Positions 54,584-64,000 of a DNA stretch of 64,000 nucleotides are shown piece by piece. The stretch's first letter is position 1. Each line of letters opens with the position of its first letter. The translations under genes were made by a program, and so were the position numbers. Source of the DNA: Kappaphycus alvarezii (taxonomy: Eukaryota; Rhodophyta; Florideophyceae; Gigartinales; Solieriaceae); contig NADL03000142.1 of the NCBI GenBank assembly GCA_002205965.3, positions 62,001-126,000 of the forward strand. The letters are read 5' to 3'. Below the pieces are notes generated by a model. The model was not told the origin of the DNA and searched no databases. It was given only the letters and a program-made list of their open reading frames with translations.

Positions 54584-56017
54584 TGTTAGGCGCGTGCTGA
54601 TAGGAACGGATTTTTTTGTCGCTGTCATCTACAGACTTTCAGTTTACTGTACTACCTCCCCTTTTCCAAATTTGCTTATAGTTCCGGTCCTTCCTCGTCC
54701 TCCCTGAACCTCGCTTATCATTACCGCGGTCCTCTCCAAATTACTTCCATTTTATATAGATATTTTTATACTGTATCTACCCCTTTGAATCGATCCCCAA
54801 TCAAGTTCTATTCCCGTTTTTGCTTACCTCCTCCTCCAAATTCGCTTTTCTGAGAAAAAGGGCGCAAATGCACTACTACAAAATTCCTTGCAGATTTATT
54901 TTACTTATCCCTAATCGATAGACCTGCCCCTGGAGCCTATTTAAACCCCTTTATTCCAAGTTTCAAACGTCCTCGATCATTTTACTCATCACTCCCTCCC
55001 CCCACACACCCAAAACACCCTCTATCCTCCGTCTACAGTCATTTACAACCAAAATGAACAACCTTCGCCCCTCCGCCCCATCACCAAAAACCGCCCCACT
55101 CGCCCCTTAAACCGCCTTGCGCTCGCTGTACATGGTTCGACGGACGCAGACGACTACCTGCGACGCCAGACTAAGAAGAAGATAATCGAGTTCGTCCGCA
55201 AGCTCTTCGTCGAGGATGAGGCAGAGGAGGTACCTGAGGGGCAGGAGTAGGAGGTCGAGGGGGAAGGTGGAGAAACTTCAAGGAGCGCGCAGCCCGGAAC
55301 TGGTCTACGAGGTTAAGGAGAACGAGATAAAGATGAGGACGAGGATGAAGACGAGGACGAGGAGGATGAAGGATAAAGAGGCATGGGAAGTGTTGGAATG
55401 GTGGAATGTATGGAACAAGTGGTACTGACGATGGAACCGGATGGAGATATCTTTAGTAGTTTAGATATCTCCCAGGAGGAATAGAGAGCTGTGAGCCATT
55501 CGCAGATATTTGTGGGGACTGCTTGGACAGCATGGATATTTTAGAGGAGTTGTTTGGATCTGATTTAGAGAATGGGAAATAAGAGGACCTCATTGATTGT
55601 TAGTTTCTTAAGTATCTTTTGTTTAGAGTATATCATCCACACAAATTGTTTGTATGCATTTCCTGGTACCTTCTGTAGTTTTGTTCGGACTTTAGGGTAG
55701 CCAAAAGTCTATATAAGCTGAGTAAACCGCTTCCTCATGGAGAGGTCAAGCAAGTTGGCAGACAGCTTCAAGCTCAGTCCCAAATAGTTAGGAAGTTGAG
55801 AGTCAACTTCAGACCCAAGAAATTTTTTACCCTAGTCACAAGCATAGGTGGTAGACCCTGCCCCTTCCATACTTGCTTGTAGCCCATTCAACTGTCTCCC
55901 TATACACTCCTTTTCGTTCGTTCAACTATACCACGGTAGCACTTTTGTCGCTTGCAACACCTCCTTCTTGGGGTGTTGGTTCTGAATATCTCTTCTCCCG
56001 ACGATTTACCCCTATCA
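54584..56017 (+). repeat. Gypsy 5' LTR (1434 bp)
   Basis: TGTTAGGCGCGTGCTG...CCCCTATCA. TATA box 54938-54945; LTR ORF start ATG 55054, broken; its C-terminal part runs to the stop 55580-55582. Shorter than the 3' LTR mainly in the GAGGAT-type repeat tract. Confidence 0.95.
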
Positions 56018-56019
56018 TT

Positions 56020-56037
56020 TGGTACTCTTGTGGAGGG
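56020..56037 (+). promoter_or_regulatory. Gypsy primer-binding site (candidate)
   Basis: TGGTACTCTTGTGGAGGG, two bases after the LTR, starts with TGG as expected for pairing to the CCA end of a tRNA. I cannot name the tRNA. Confidence 0.6.
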
Positions 56038-56106
56038 GGTTGCACCCGAGGTATTCGAGTTGAGCAGTCTTAGGGAACCATTCGAGGGGATTTCTTTTCT
56101 GTAATC

Positions 56107-57165
56107 ATGGATCTCAACGCTGCTCGTATAACGTTCACAGGGGGCAAGAATGAAGACGTTGAGGAGTTTCTCTATACATATGTCAACGTTGTGATGCGTG
56201 AGAAGAGCGATGAAGAGAAGGCCGAAAGTATCTTCGCCTATCTTCATGGTGACGCAAAGCACAAATATAAGGCCAAGTTTATCAACGGGTGGTCTCTTAA
56301 CGGGAATGGGCGTAACTTCGGTGAGGTATGTGAGTGGCTTGTGAAAGAATATGCTAAGGAGGTAGAACCAGATGAGATGATTCGTACCGCCATAGAGGCC
56401 CGGCTCAACTTCGACGATTTGTTAAGCTCATTGGTATACTTGTGTGATCTCTATGAAAAGGCTGGGTTCAACGCCCAAGCCAAGTACGGAATGCTGCGTA
56501 AGGCGGCGATGGGGGATAAGCGGCTCTCCGATTTCCTCCTCATCAAGGGCCCTCACACTTTTAATGAACTGAAGGGTACCATAGTAGAATTTGTCAAAAA
56601 TTCGGAGACGTTTCAGTCACTAAGTGAAATGCCGAGGGAAACCCGTACATCTATGCCGATCGTACATCCTGAAAAGAATTATCAAAGGCCAGCTACTAGC
56701 GCAGCAGCATTGGAATCAGTCAGGAGCGATGTCAAAAACTTGGAAGAAAGGTTGGAAACCCGATTCGATAATCGACTTGACATGATAACCTCGCAGTTGG
56801 AAAGCCTTACTCTTACCATTAAGAAGAACCAGTCTGGGGCCCCCAAGGCCGCAGAAGTCTGTTCCTACTGTCACAAGCCTGGACACTTTGCAAATAGGTG
56901 TCCTGATAATCCACATAGAAACACTCGTTGTGGAAAGTGCGGTCGATATGGGCATCATGAAAGTAACTGCTGGTCTAAAGACAACAGAAAAGCAAATTTA
57001 TCGGACGCAAGGAGCGAGTCAGGACCAGAGATGAAAATCTTACAAAACAGAAAGGATCACAAGTTGACGGATGCCGGTAACGTATCCATCGCTGAAGAAA
57101 TCAGTCAAGTCAATGTGACAAAAAGGGATGGGGAAGGGAACATTTTATCGAAAAACCTAGGCTAG
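56107..57165 (+). CDS. Gypsy Gag
   Basis: 352 intact codons from ATG 56107. Residues ~5-165 are the capsid-like helical region (F-T-G-G-K-N-E-D-V-E-E-F-L near 11; W-L-V-K-E-Y-A near 78; L-V-Y-L-C-D-L-Y near 112). Residues ~200-235 look coiled-coil (L-E-E-R-L-E-T-R-F). Two canonical CCHC knuckles follow: C-S-Y-C-H-K-P-G-H-F-A-N-R-C (~258-271) and C-G-K-C-G-R-Y-G-H-H-E-S-N-C (~280-293). Forms the particle and binds element RNA. The last ~50 residues are Lys/Asp-rich. Pol is in a separate reading frame after the TAG at 57163. Confidence 0.9.
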   Translation: MDLNAARITFTGGKNEDVEEFLYTYVNVVMREKSDEEKAESIFAYLHGDAKHKYKAKFINGWSLNGNGRNFGEVCEWLVKEYAKEVEPDEMIRTAIEARLNFDDLLSSLVYLCDLYEKAGFNAQAKYGMLRKAAMGDKRLSDFLLIKGPHTFNELKGTIVEFVKNSETFQSLSEMPRETRTSMPIVHPEKNYQRPATSAAALESVRSDVKNLEERLETRFDNRLDMITSQLESLTLTIKKNQSGAPKAAEVCSYCHKPGHFANRCPDNPHRNTRCGKCGRYGHHESNCWSKDNRKANLSDARSESGPEMKILQNRKDHKLTDAGNVSIAEEISQVNVTKRDGEGNILSKNLG

Positions 57166-57227
57166 ATTATGGAATGCTGGAACATATCCCAGCCTGTACC
57201 TCCTCGAACCAAGAGGTCTGATCAAGT

Positions 57228-60200
57228 TGTTCCAGGAGTGGAGTCACTCCGGCCAAGAAGACGAAAAAGAGTAAGAAATTTAAGAATATCCCAAAGGACG
57301 TACTAGAATATGTGAAGAAGTACAATTTGGTGGCTGAGCTTGCATCAGCCCCAACTGGGATAACGTTTGGTCAACTTTTGAGGGGCGACGCAGAGGACGC
57401 GAGAAAGAACTCAAAAAAATTATCAGGTCTAATAAGTCCGCTAAGGGTAAGAAACTGTTTCTTCAATCGGCCTCGACAGCACCAAGACGTCTTAAACTAG
57501 TACCAGTCAAAGTATTGGGAATGCAAACCCAAGCTCTTTTCGATTCGGGCGCTGTTCCAAACCTTATTTCAGAAACTTTGGTGACAGATCTAGGTCTTGA
57601 AATTATTCCAACTACTCGAAGAATAACTGTGGCGGATGGAACCGTATCAAAATGCATGGGCACTGTTGACAAGGTTTCCGTGTTCTTTGGGGACTCTAAA
57701 GTTGATTAGACTTTCTTGTCATGCCTGATCTCCCTTTCGATGCAATCATTGGCTGCCCTACCATGGAAAGACTAGGGACCTGCATTGACTTGGGCAACCA
57801 AATCGTTTCAGTTAATGTTGACGGCAGAACCGTGAAGATGCCCCTGGATTTCGACAAAAGCACACATCCGGTAGATTTGAAAGAAACGGACAGTGAAGAT
57901 TTCACTTCTAGCTATGACAGCGAAGATTCGAACCAACTAACACTTTCGGAAGTGGAGAAGGGTACGCTCGGGGATACTGAACATGGCATGGGATGATTAT
58001 GATTCTGGGTTTGAAACAGATGAAGACTGGAATTCTAGGGTAGGTGTGACACCTGAATGTGTTTCTTTTTGCGATAATATCGAATCAAAGGACGGAATTC
58101 GGAGCATGAAAGAAGATTACAATTGCAAGGAAAACAAAATATCGGATTCCATATCTGAAGATGTGAGCACGCCGGAAAAGGTCCTTCAAAATTTGAGGTT
58201 GAGAATCAAGAAGAAAAGGGCGCCAAATGGCAGAAATCAAGAAAAGTGCAGCACCTTCCCGCCGCCGCCTCAATGAAAATATCCGACATGTTAACATCTT
58301 CCGAAGTAATTGCATGGAGCGTTCAGATTAAGACAAGCAAGTGTACCGGTCACTCACTCATTTGAACTTACCGATACTCAACCAATTTACCACAGGCCTA
58401 GACGTCAACCGCCAAAATATGACCAATTTATCTCAGAGAATGTTACAAGTATGCTGGAAAATGATATTATTCGGCCAGTTTCATCCCCATGGTCATTTCC
58501 AGTTGTGATAGCACCAAAGAAAGATGGAAAACTTCGCTTTTGCGTCGATTACCGACAACTGAACCAGAGAATGATACCCGATCGATTTCCGATTCCAAAC
58601 ATGGAAGAAATCCTCGAGGACTTGAAGGACGGGAGATACTTCACCTCAATTGATCTTTACACTGGTTATTGGCAGATTCCATTAGATGAAAAATGTAAGG
58701 AAAAACAACTTTTACCAGCAAAGCCGGTACATTCAGGTTCGAAGTGATGCCTTTTGGTCTCATGAATGCCCCAGCTACATTCCAAAGAATGATGAACGAG
58801 GTTTTGAAAGGACTTCCATTTGCAAGAGTTTATATCGATGATGTGGTGATATTCTCAAAAACCTTGGATCAGCACATATCGCATGTCAAGACTGTGGTGG
58901 AGAGAATAGATGCGTACAGCCTGAAAATTAAGTTAAGCAAATGCTTCTTTGCGAAAACGTCTATCCAATTACTCGGTCATATCGTCGATCAAGAGGGAAT
59001 TAAAGTGGATCCAGAGAAAACGAAAAAAATCAAGTTGGCACCAGGCCCGCTTCAAAGACGGAGGTTCGAAGCTTCTTAGGACTGGCCTCATATTACAGAA
59101 GATTTATCAAAGATTTCGCCAAAACTGCAGCACCGTTACATGCCAGCACTACGAAGAACGGAAAATTTTACTGGAACAAGGAAATGCAGACTGCATTTGA
59201 GGAGCTTAAAGATAAGCTATGTGTCCCCCAGTGCTCATGTATCCAGATTTCAAGAGACCATTTGTTGTGGAGACAGATGCCTCAGAACGGTCTTTGGGTG
59301 CCATTTTGTCCCAAAAAGAGAAAACGGAAGACTACACCCTGTTCAATTCGCAAGTCGCACTCTGAATGATGCGGAAAAGAGATACTCAGTCTGCGAGAAA
59401 GAAGCGCTAGCTGTCGTCTTCGCACTGAAAAAGTTTCGTGTTTACCTTTTATCACTCGAGAAATTTGTCTTGATAACTGATCACCAGGCACTTAAGACAG
59501 CATTCCAAAAGAAAGATGTACATCACCGCTTGGCCCGATGGCTCGACATTTTCGCAGAATATCGGTTTGAAATTGTGTATAGGCCCGGACGCAATAATCA
59601 GCCTGCCGATTACCTATCCCGCTTGAGGGATCCATGATTCCAAATGAAAAAGCTTCCGAGACATCGTCGGAGTTGCCGAAGTTCAAGTGCCGATCGATAA
59701 CGAGTACGAAGCTTATATTCACGGACTTATTAAATTCCTTGATGGACTAGAAATGAGAAAGGTTGATCTCGAACACAGAAATTGGGTACGCAGGAACCAA
59801 AAGGCCTTTACATTGTGGAATGGGAAACTCTTCCGACACAAAAACCGGTCCTCGACTAGTGGCCCCTTTGAAAGAAAGAATGAAGATCTTGAGGACTTTT
59901 CATGATGAGTTAGGGCATTGGGATCTCGAAACAACCAAAAAATTCATTACGAGAGATTCTGGTGGCCCAGTATCCATAAGGACGTCTATAATTTCGTGAA
60001 AAGCTGTGACAACTGTCAAAAATTCACTCCGATACGAAAGTATAAGACAACCCTAAGCTTCCCAGTTTCCGCTCTCTTTGAAACCTTCTCAATTGACTTT
60101 GCCGGCCCATTCAAGGAAACCTCTTCCGGAAACAAATACCTCCTTATAGGGGTGGAACATCTTACTGGATGGCCAATAGCAGTTGCAGTTGAGGAGGCCA

Positions 60201-60729
60201 ATGCTGAGGTGGTCCTGAGATTCATCGAAAAAGAAATAATTGAACCGTTTGGTCTTCCAAAAAGGATCATCTCAGATAACGCCCTTTGTTTTACTGCAAC
60301 TTCACTGCTTCGTTTCTTGGAAGAGAAGGGATTCAGCTGAAGACAGTTCTCGCATACGCTCCTATGTCAAACGGTAAAGCGGAGAGGATGGTTGGAACCA
60401 TCAAACGAGCAATATCGAAAACTATGTCGAAGAATGAAATCCAGTGGGAAGATGCCTTACCAAAAGTGTTATACGGCTATCGTCGAAGAAGAGGACGGTC
60501 ACCATTCGAGCTAATGTACGGAAGGGCTCCTAGAATGTTACAGAGAGACATGGAAACAAATATTATCGATGAAGAGAGTAGAGAAGTCGAACTACTGGCC
60601 ACTGAAGGCTGGAGATCACACCGCGCGCTAACACAGACAAGAAATAAGAATGAAGAGCCTCCAGTCCAAACCTTTTCAGTCGGCTCTAAAGTACTTGTAG
60701 TACATGGAAAGCAATGCAGCAGGCTGTGA
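57228..60729 (+). pseudogene. Gypsy Pol: protease, RT, RNase H, integrase (frameshifted)
   Basis: In order: K-Y-N-L-V-A-E-L / T-F-G-Q-L-L pre-protease (57312-57430); protease D-S-G-A (~57545) with F-D-A-I-I-G-C near 57738; RT K-D-G-K-L-R-F-C-V-D-Y-R-Q-L-N (~58515), F-T-S-I-D-L (motif A ~58640), P-F-G-L-M-N-A-P-A-T-F-Q (~58750) and catalytic Y-I-D-D-V-V (~58833); RNase H T-D-A-S (~59274), E-K-E-A-L-A-V-V (~59400), Y-R-P-G-R-N-N-Q-P-A-D-Y-L-S-R (~59578); integrase H-D-E-L-G-H ... C-D-N-C zinc end, S-I-D-F-A-G-P (~60092), I-S-D-N-A (~60270), P-M-S-N-G-K-A-E-R (~60362) with the catalytic Glu. Breaks at ~57710, 58275, 58700, 59040, 59270, 59900, 60340 and 60710. Confidence 0.9.
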
Positions 60730-61997
60730 AGTGGCCGGCCTTCCAAACAAAGTACTCGAATCCTTGCGTCGTCACGGAGGAAAGACACCCGCACTATAAG
60801 CTATGTTCAAGCTCAGGGAAGAGATCAAGGAGGGCCATCCATGCACGTCGTCTAGTCCCTTACCATCAGAGGCCTGAAGAATTCCTTCTCACACAGGACT
60901 ATGCGCAACCACGGGGCATACTCATCTTTAACTATAGAATGATTCCTATGGGAGGAAAAAGGGCCTGGGAATGGATCATCTCGATTACGCGTGACTACTA
61001 CGAACTCCACGTAATCGTCCATTTCTACATTAATATATGCCTATGTTTTCGTACGTTGAACGGACCATTGCTACCTCAAGAAGATTTCCGACTATTGATC
61101 AGAATTCTATTCTCATTCCAAAACGGAAGGTTCACGGAAGCAGGTCCAGAGTTTGTGGAAGTCATATATCATTACTCTATAGGAAGGTATGGAATGGTAG
61201 CTATCGGAGACTTGTCGCAAACATATCTGAACATTATCCGTCCGGTTTACGTATTTCTTAAGAACAACCAAGATGTGCGACTGAGAGGTTACAGCTTGCC
61301 CCCTGATATGGAATATCGACTGGTCCCGTATCCTCTATGGGAACCTTACGTTGCTCCGCTCAGAAACACAACCTCAGCCGAAGACCAGGATCCTCCCGAG
61401 GCCGTGATGATGATACGAGCTGGACCATCAAGTGATCGGGGCGGATCATCGAAGAGGGCAAGGCGTCGGGAGCAGCGAGGAAGATCGCCAAGAAGATCGC
61501 CTCAAACACCGCCTAGTCTCCCAGGGGGAAACTATGCATCCTTAATTATTGGACGGCTACCAATTAGACGTTGGCTTCGCGAAATGACAGAGGACCGAGA
61601 AGCAGAAGTAATTTCCTTTTTTGCAATTAGTATTTGCATGTGCTTCCAGACCATTCACGGGGCGCACCTTACTCGTGAGGACTCAGTCCTTATGTTGCGA
61701 GTTTTTTTCTCCTTCAGATACCCGTTTCTGGACCCGTTGCCAGAAAAGTTTGCATACTACGTTTATTACCTCACATTTGGAAGGTTTGGAGAAGTGAAAC
61801 GGGAGGAGCTCATTAGAGAACACTATGAAACCATACGCCGAATCTACGAAACTCTTGACCAAGGAGATGAGCCGGTCATCGCACGGTACACACTCTCTCA
61901 TCATATTGGAAATGAGCTACTACCATATCCTTATAGTGAACCCTATACTCTCCCTGATGAATGGATAGAACTCCCACAAGAACAACAAGAGCATTGA
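60714..61997 (+). CDS. Gypsy Pol C-terminal part: integrase end plus extension with two tandem copies of an unknown domain
   Basis: 427 open codons. Residues 1-50 complete the integrase C-terminal module (P-C-V-V-T-E-E, H-A-R-R-L-V-P-Y) and are joined to the integrase by a frameshift at ~60710, so the ATG at 60714 is probably not a real start. The rest is extra. Repeat A, ~78-216, and repeat B, ~279-414, share a pattern: I-x-I-C-x-C-F-x-T, E-D then L-R and F-S-F, G-R-x-G, I-R-x-x-Y, R-x-Y-x-L, and L-x-P-Y-P-x-x-E-P-Y. The linker 217-278 is basic and Ser/Arg-rich, like a nuclear localisation or RNA-binding stretch. I recognise no family. No signal peptide or clear membrane segment, so not an obvious envelope. 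Open throughout, unlike the upstream pol. Confidence 0.75.
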   Translation: MQQAVKWPAFQTKYSNPCVVTEERHPHYKLCSSSGKRSRRAIHARRLVPYHQRPEEFLLTQDYAQPRGILIFNYRMIPMGGKRAWEWIISITRDYYELHVIVHFYINICLCFRTLNGPLLPQEDFRLLIRILFSFQNGRFTEAGPEFVEVIYHYSIGRYGMVAIGDLSQTYLNIIRPVYVFLKNNQDVRLRGYSLPPDMEYRLVPYPLWEPYVAPLRNTTSAEDQDPPEAVMMIRAGPSSDRGGSSKRARRREQRGRSPRRSPQTPPSLPGGNYASLIIGRLPIRRWLREMTEDREAEVISFFAISICMCFQTIHGAHLTREDSVLMLRVFFSFRYPFLDPLPEKFAYYVYYLTFGRFGEVKREELIREHYETIRRIYETLDQGDEPVIARYTLSHHIGNELLPYPYSEPYTLPDEWIELPQEQQEH

Positions 61998-62032
61998 GAA
62001 CGAGACGGGACGTTCGACCTAAGTCCGGGGGG

Positions 62033-63537
62033 TGTTAGGCGCAGATTTTTTTTGTCGCCGTCATCTACAGGCCTATAGTTTACTGTACTACCTCTCCTTG
62101 TCCAAATTTGCTTATAGTTCCGGTCCTTCCTCGTCCTCCCTGAACCTCGCTTATCATTACCGCGGTCCTCCCAAATTTACTTCCATTTTATCTAGATATT
62201 TTTATACTGTATCTACCCCTCTGAATCGATCCCGAATCAAGTTCTTTTTCCCTTTTTGCTTACCTCCTCCTCCAAATTCGTTTTTTTTGAGAAAAAGGGC
62301 GCAAATGCACTACTACAAAATCCCTTGCAGATTTATTTTACCTATTCCTAATCTATAGAACCTGCCCGGGAGCCTATTTAAACCCCTTTATTCCAAGTTT
62401 AAACGTCCCGATCATTTTGCTATCACACCTCTCCCCCACACACCCAAACACCCTCCATTACCTCCATTCCCCAAACCTACAAAATGACAATCTTCGCCCT
62501 CGAAAATCATTTCCAAAAATCGCCATCCCGCCCCTAAACTCTATTCCCTACTCGTTTCGGCCTACTGACCGAGGACTACCTGCGGCGGCAAACCAAGAAA
62601 AATCATCGAATTCGTGCGTCGCCTCTTTATCGAGGATGAGGCGGAGGAGGTAGTAGGGGCGGGAGTGGGACATCGAGGAGGAGCTGGGGAGATGAGGTTG
62701 AGAGGAGGATGAGGATGAGGTTGAGGTCGAAGAGGAGGATGAGATGAGGTGAGGTGAAGAGGAGGATGAGGATGAGGGAGGTGAAGAGGAGGATGAGGAT
62801 GAGGGAGGTTGAAGAGGAGGATGGGATGAGGATGAAGAGGAGGAAGAGGAGGATGAGACGAGGACGAGTTGGATGAGGGAAATGGGGGCATGGAAAGTGT
62901 TGTACTGGTGGGGCCTGGACTGGAGAGTATGGATCAAGTGGTGCCGACGTGGAACCGGATGGAGATATCTTTAGTAGTTTAGATATCTCCCAGGAGGGAA
63001 TAGAGAGCTGTGAGCCATTCGCAGATATTTGTGGGGACTGCTTGGACAGCATGGATATTTTAGAGGAGTTGTTTGGATCTGATTTAGAGAATGGGAAATA
63101 AGAGGACCTCATTGATTGTTAGTTTCTTAAGTATCTTCTGTTTAGAGTATGTCATCCGCACAAATTGTTTCTGCGCATTTCTGGTACCTTCTGTAGTTTT
63201 GTTCGGACTTTAGGGGTAGCCAAAAGTCTATATAAGCTGAGTAAACGCTTCCTCATGGAGAGGTCAAGCAAGTTGAGGCAGCTTCAAGCTCAGTCCCAAA
63301 TAGTTAGGAAGTTGAGAGTCAACTTCAGACCCAAGAAGCATTTATTTTACCCTAGTCACTAACATAGGTGGTAGACCCTGCCCCTTCCATACTTCTTGTA
63401 GCCCATTCAACTGTCTTCCCTATCCACTCCTTTTCGTTCTTCAACTATACCACGGTAGCACTTTTGTCGCTTGCAACACCTCCTTCTTGGGGTAGTTGGT
63501 TCTGAATATCTCTTCTCCCGGCGATTTATCTCTATCA
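62033..63537 (+). repeat. Gypsy 3' LTR (1505 bp)
   Basis: Starts after CCGGGGGG (weak polypurine tract), TGTTAGGCGCAG...CTCTATCA. TATA box 62375-62382; ORF start ATG 62484 (F-A-L-E-N-H-F-Q-K-S-P). The C-terminal part is open to the stop 63099-63101: D-I-F-S-S-L-D-I-S-Q, E-P-F-A-D-I-C, S-M-D-I-L-E-E-L-F-G-S-D. A GAGGATGAG-type repeat fills ~62690-62870. Confidence 0.95.
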
Positions 63538-63541
63538 CAGC

Positions 63542-63999
63542 CCTTCAAAAAATGGCGGATTTCACGAGAACGATGAGGTTTGTAAAGACAGACAGGTACC
63601 TCGCGGACGGGTCTTGCTTCAGGCTTCTTAGTCTCCGCTGCACTAGATACAGATGAAGCTTCGTCGGCGGTCTTCTGCTTGCTGGCGTTCCTATCAGTAT
63701 TTTTTGGCTTGTTGGGCCCAAGTTCCATCATCTGAAAAACTTCGGAAAGCTTGAAGGAGTGCAGCATGAATGCTTTGAAGTCCCTCTTGAGATGGTTGTG
63801 TCCGAATAAGAGATCAGACTCCAGACGCGTGCGCGATGATTTAGTTTTTACGGCTGATGTGACATGCCGGACGGCAAGATTGGGTTTGTCGTCGATGAGT
63901 CAGCTGACTTCGTGCTTGCTAAGCATAGCGTGATACGCGACAAAGAGGTTGCGAGTGCGGCTGACCGCACTTGCGTCTCGCATGTTCATCGCATATCTG
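63542..63999 (-). pseudogene. Gag fragment of another gypsy-type element
   Basis: One minus-strand frame from the window edge with a single stop (near 63905): T-R-N-L-F-V-A-Y-H-A-M-L, L-E-S-D-L-L-F-G-H, F-K-A-F-M-L-H-S-F-K-L-S-E, then P-H-R-S-R-E-I-R-H-F-L-K-G-C-D at the gypsy junction. The C...PH...IRH.L..C pattern resembles the zinc-binding stretch of some gypsy Gag proteins (from memory). The gypsy element inserted into it. Confidence 0.5.
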
Positions 64000-64000
64000 T

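Larger units (their letters stand above)
54584..63537 (+). mobile_element. Complete Ty3/gypsy retrotransposon with long ORF-bearing LTRs
   Basis: 8954 bp: 5' LTR 54584-56017, primer site 56020, Gag 56107-57165, pol with protease, RT, RNase H, integrase (gypsy order), a C-terminal extension to 61997, 3' LTR 62033-63537. Flanks CACCC (54579-54583) and CAGCC (63538-63542) are a probable 5-bp target duplication with one change. The pol frame is broken at several points. It interrupts sequence that on the right is a minus-strand gag fragment. Solo LTRs of the same family are spread through the window. Confidence 0.95.

Noticed and set aside
60945..61955. Envelope protein after pol
   Set aside because: No signal peptide, no clear transmembrane anchor, no Cys-rich ectodomain; the region is continuous with the integrase C-terminus and consists of two similar repeats.
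62548..63112. Minus-strand Ser/Pro-rich ORFs across the 3' LTR
   Set aside because: Produced by the GAGGATGAG-type repeat read backwards.

Overview
This 64 kb window is eukaryotic nuclear DNA made almost entirely of nested, mostly decayed retrotransposons, with very little host coding sequence. The support is: LTR elements with paired LTRs, 5-bp target duplications, primer sites and tRNA-primed layouts; non-LTR elements with reverse transcriptase, zinc knuckle and restriction-like endonuclease; a tyrosine-recombinase retroelement; and two pieces of eukaryote-specific protein families (an E2F dimerisation partner and a UBE2Z-like E2). The compact, nearly intron-free DP-like ORF and the mix of DIRS-like, GalEa/PyRE1G1-like copia and R2-type LINE elements make me think of a multicellular red alga such as Chondrus. 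That is an inference, not proven by the sequence.

Layout. 1-950: 3' half of a DIRS-like element (RNase H end plus tyrosine recombinase). 1050-1696: gypsy LTR piece. 1703-2970: broken gypsy integrase. 3153-8769: copia-1 (TSD AAGAC) inserted in a short retroposed tail (TSD CCTTTTAG). 8770-12640: minus-strand LINE-A, itself holding three short retroposed inserts with 6-12 bp duplications. 12655-14090: LINE tails and LTR scraps. 14100-18690: plus-strand LINE-C with a second LINE family (LINE-2) in its 5' leader. 18841-20136: unrecognised, frameshifted coding region. 21245-26971: decayed Ty1/copia element (copia-3) with a gypsy remnant inside. 27152-28669: solo gypsy LTR (TSD GTAAC). 29084-36372: LINE-D split by copia-2 (TSD GTAGA). 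37035-41208: a full-length, TSD-bounded, frameshifted LINE-B (TSD ATCTTCTACT). 41654-43393: LINE-E and tails. 44096-45202: DP-like transcription factor, the only gene that looks alive. 45305-46855 and 48906-50393: old solo gypsy LTRs. 52340-53045: a LINE end meeting a UBE2Z-like pseudogene tail to tail. 54584-63537: complete Ty3/gypsy element with 1.4-1.5 kb LTRs. 63542-64000: piece of another gypsy gag.

Four points stand out. (1) In both copia copies the primer-binding site matches the anticodon arm of initiator tRNA-Met (half-tRNA priming), and the gag AUG lies inside it, opposite the CAU anticodon; a second family fragment at 27.1 kb has the same arrangement. (2) The gypsy LTRs carry their own ORF downstream of an LTR TATA box: an acidic protein whose C-terminal tail is preserved even in old solo LTRs. 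(3) The gypsy pol ends in an extra ~350-residue extension with two tandem copies of an unrecognised ~135-residue domain. (4) Many LINE ends and short repeats of different body share one 3' terminus (about TAAAACACCCAAATTTCCCC) instead of poly(A), and many copies are bounded by 6-12 bp direct repeats, which suggests a common retrotransposition machinery moving 5'-truncated LINEs and possibly SINE-like parasites.

Almost every element is broken by frameshifts or stops. Boundaries supported by target duplications are firm; those of decayed fragments are good to tens of bases at best.
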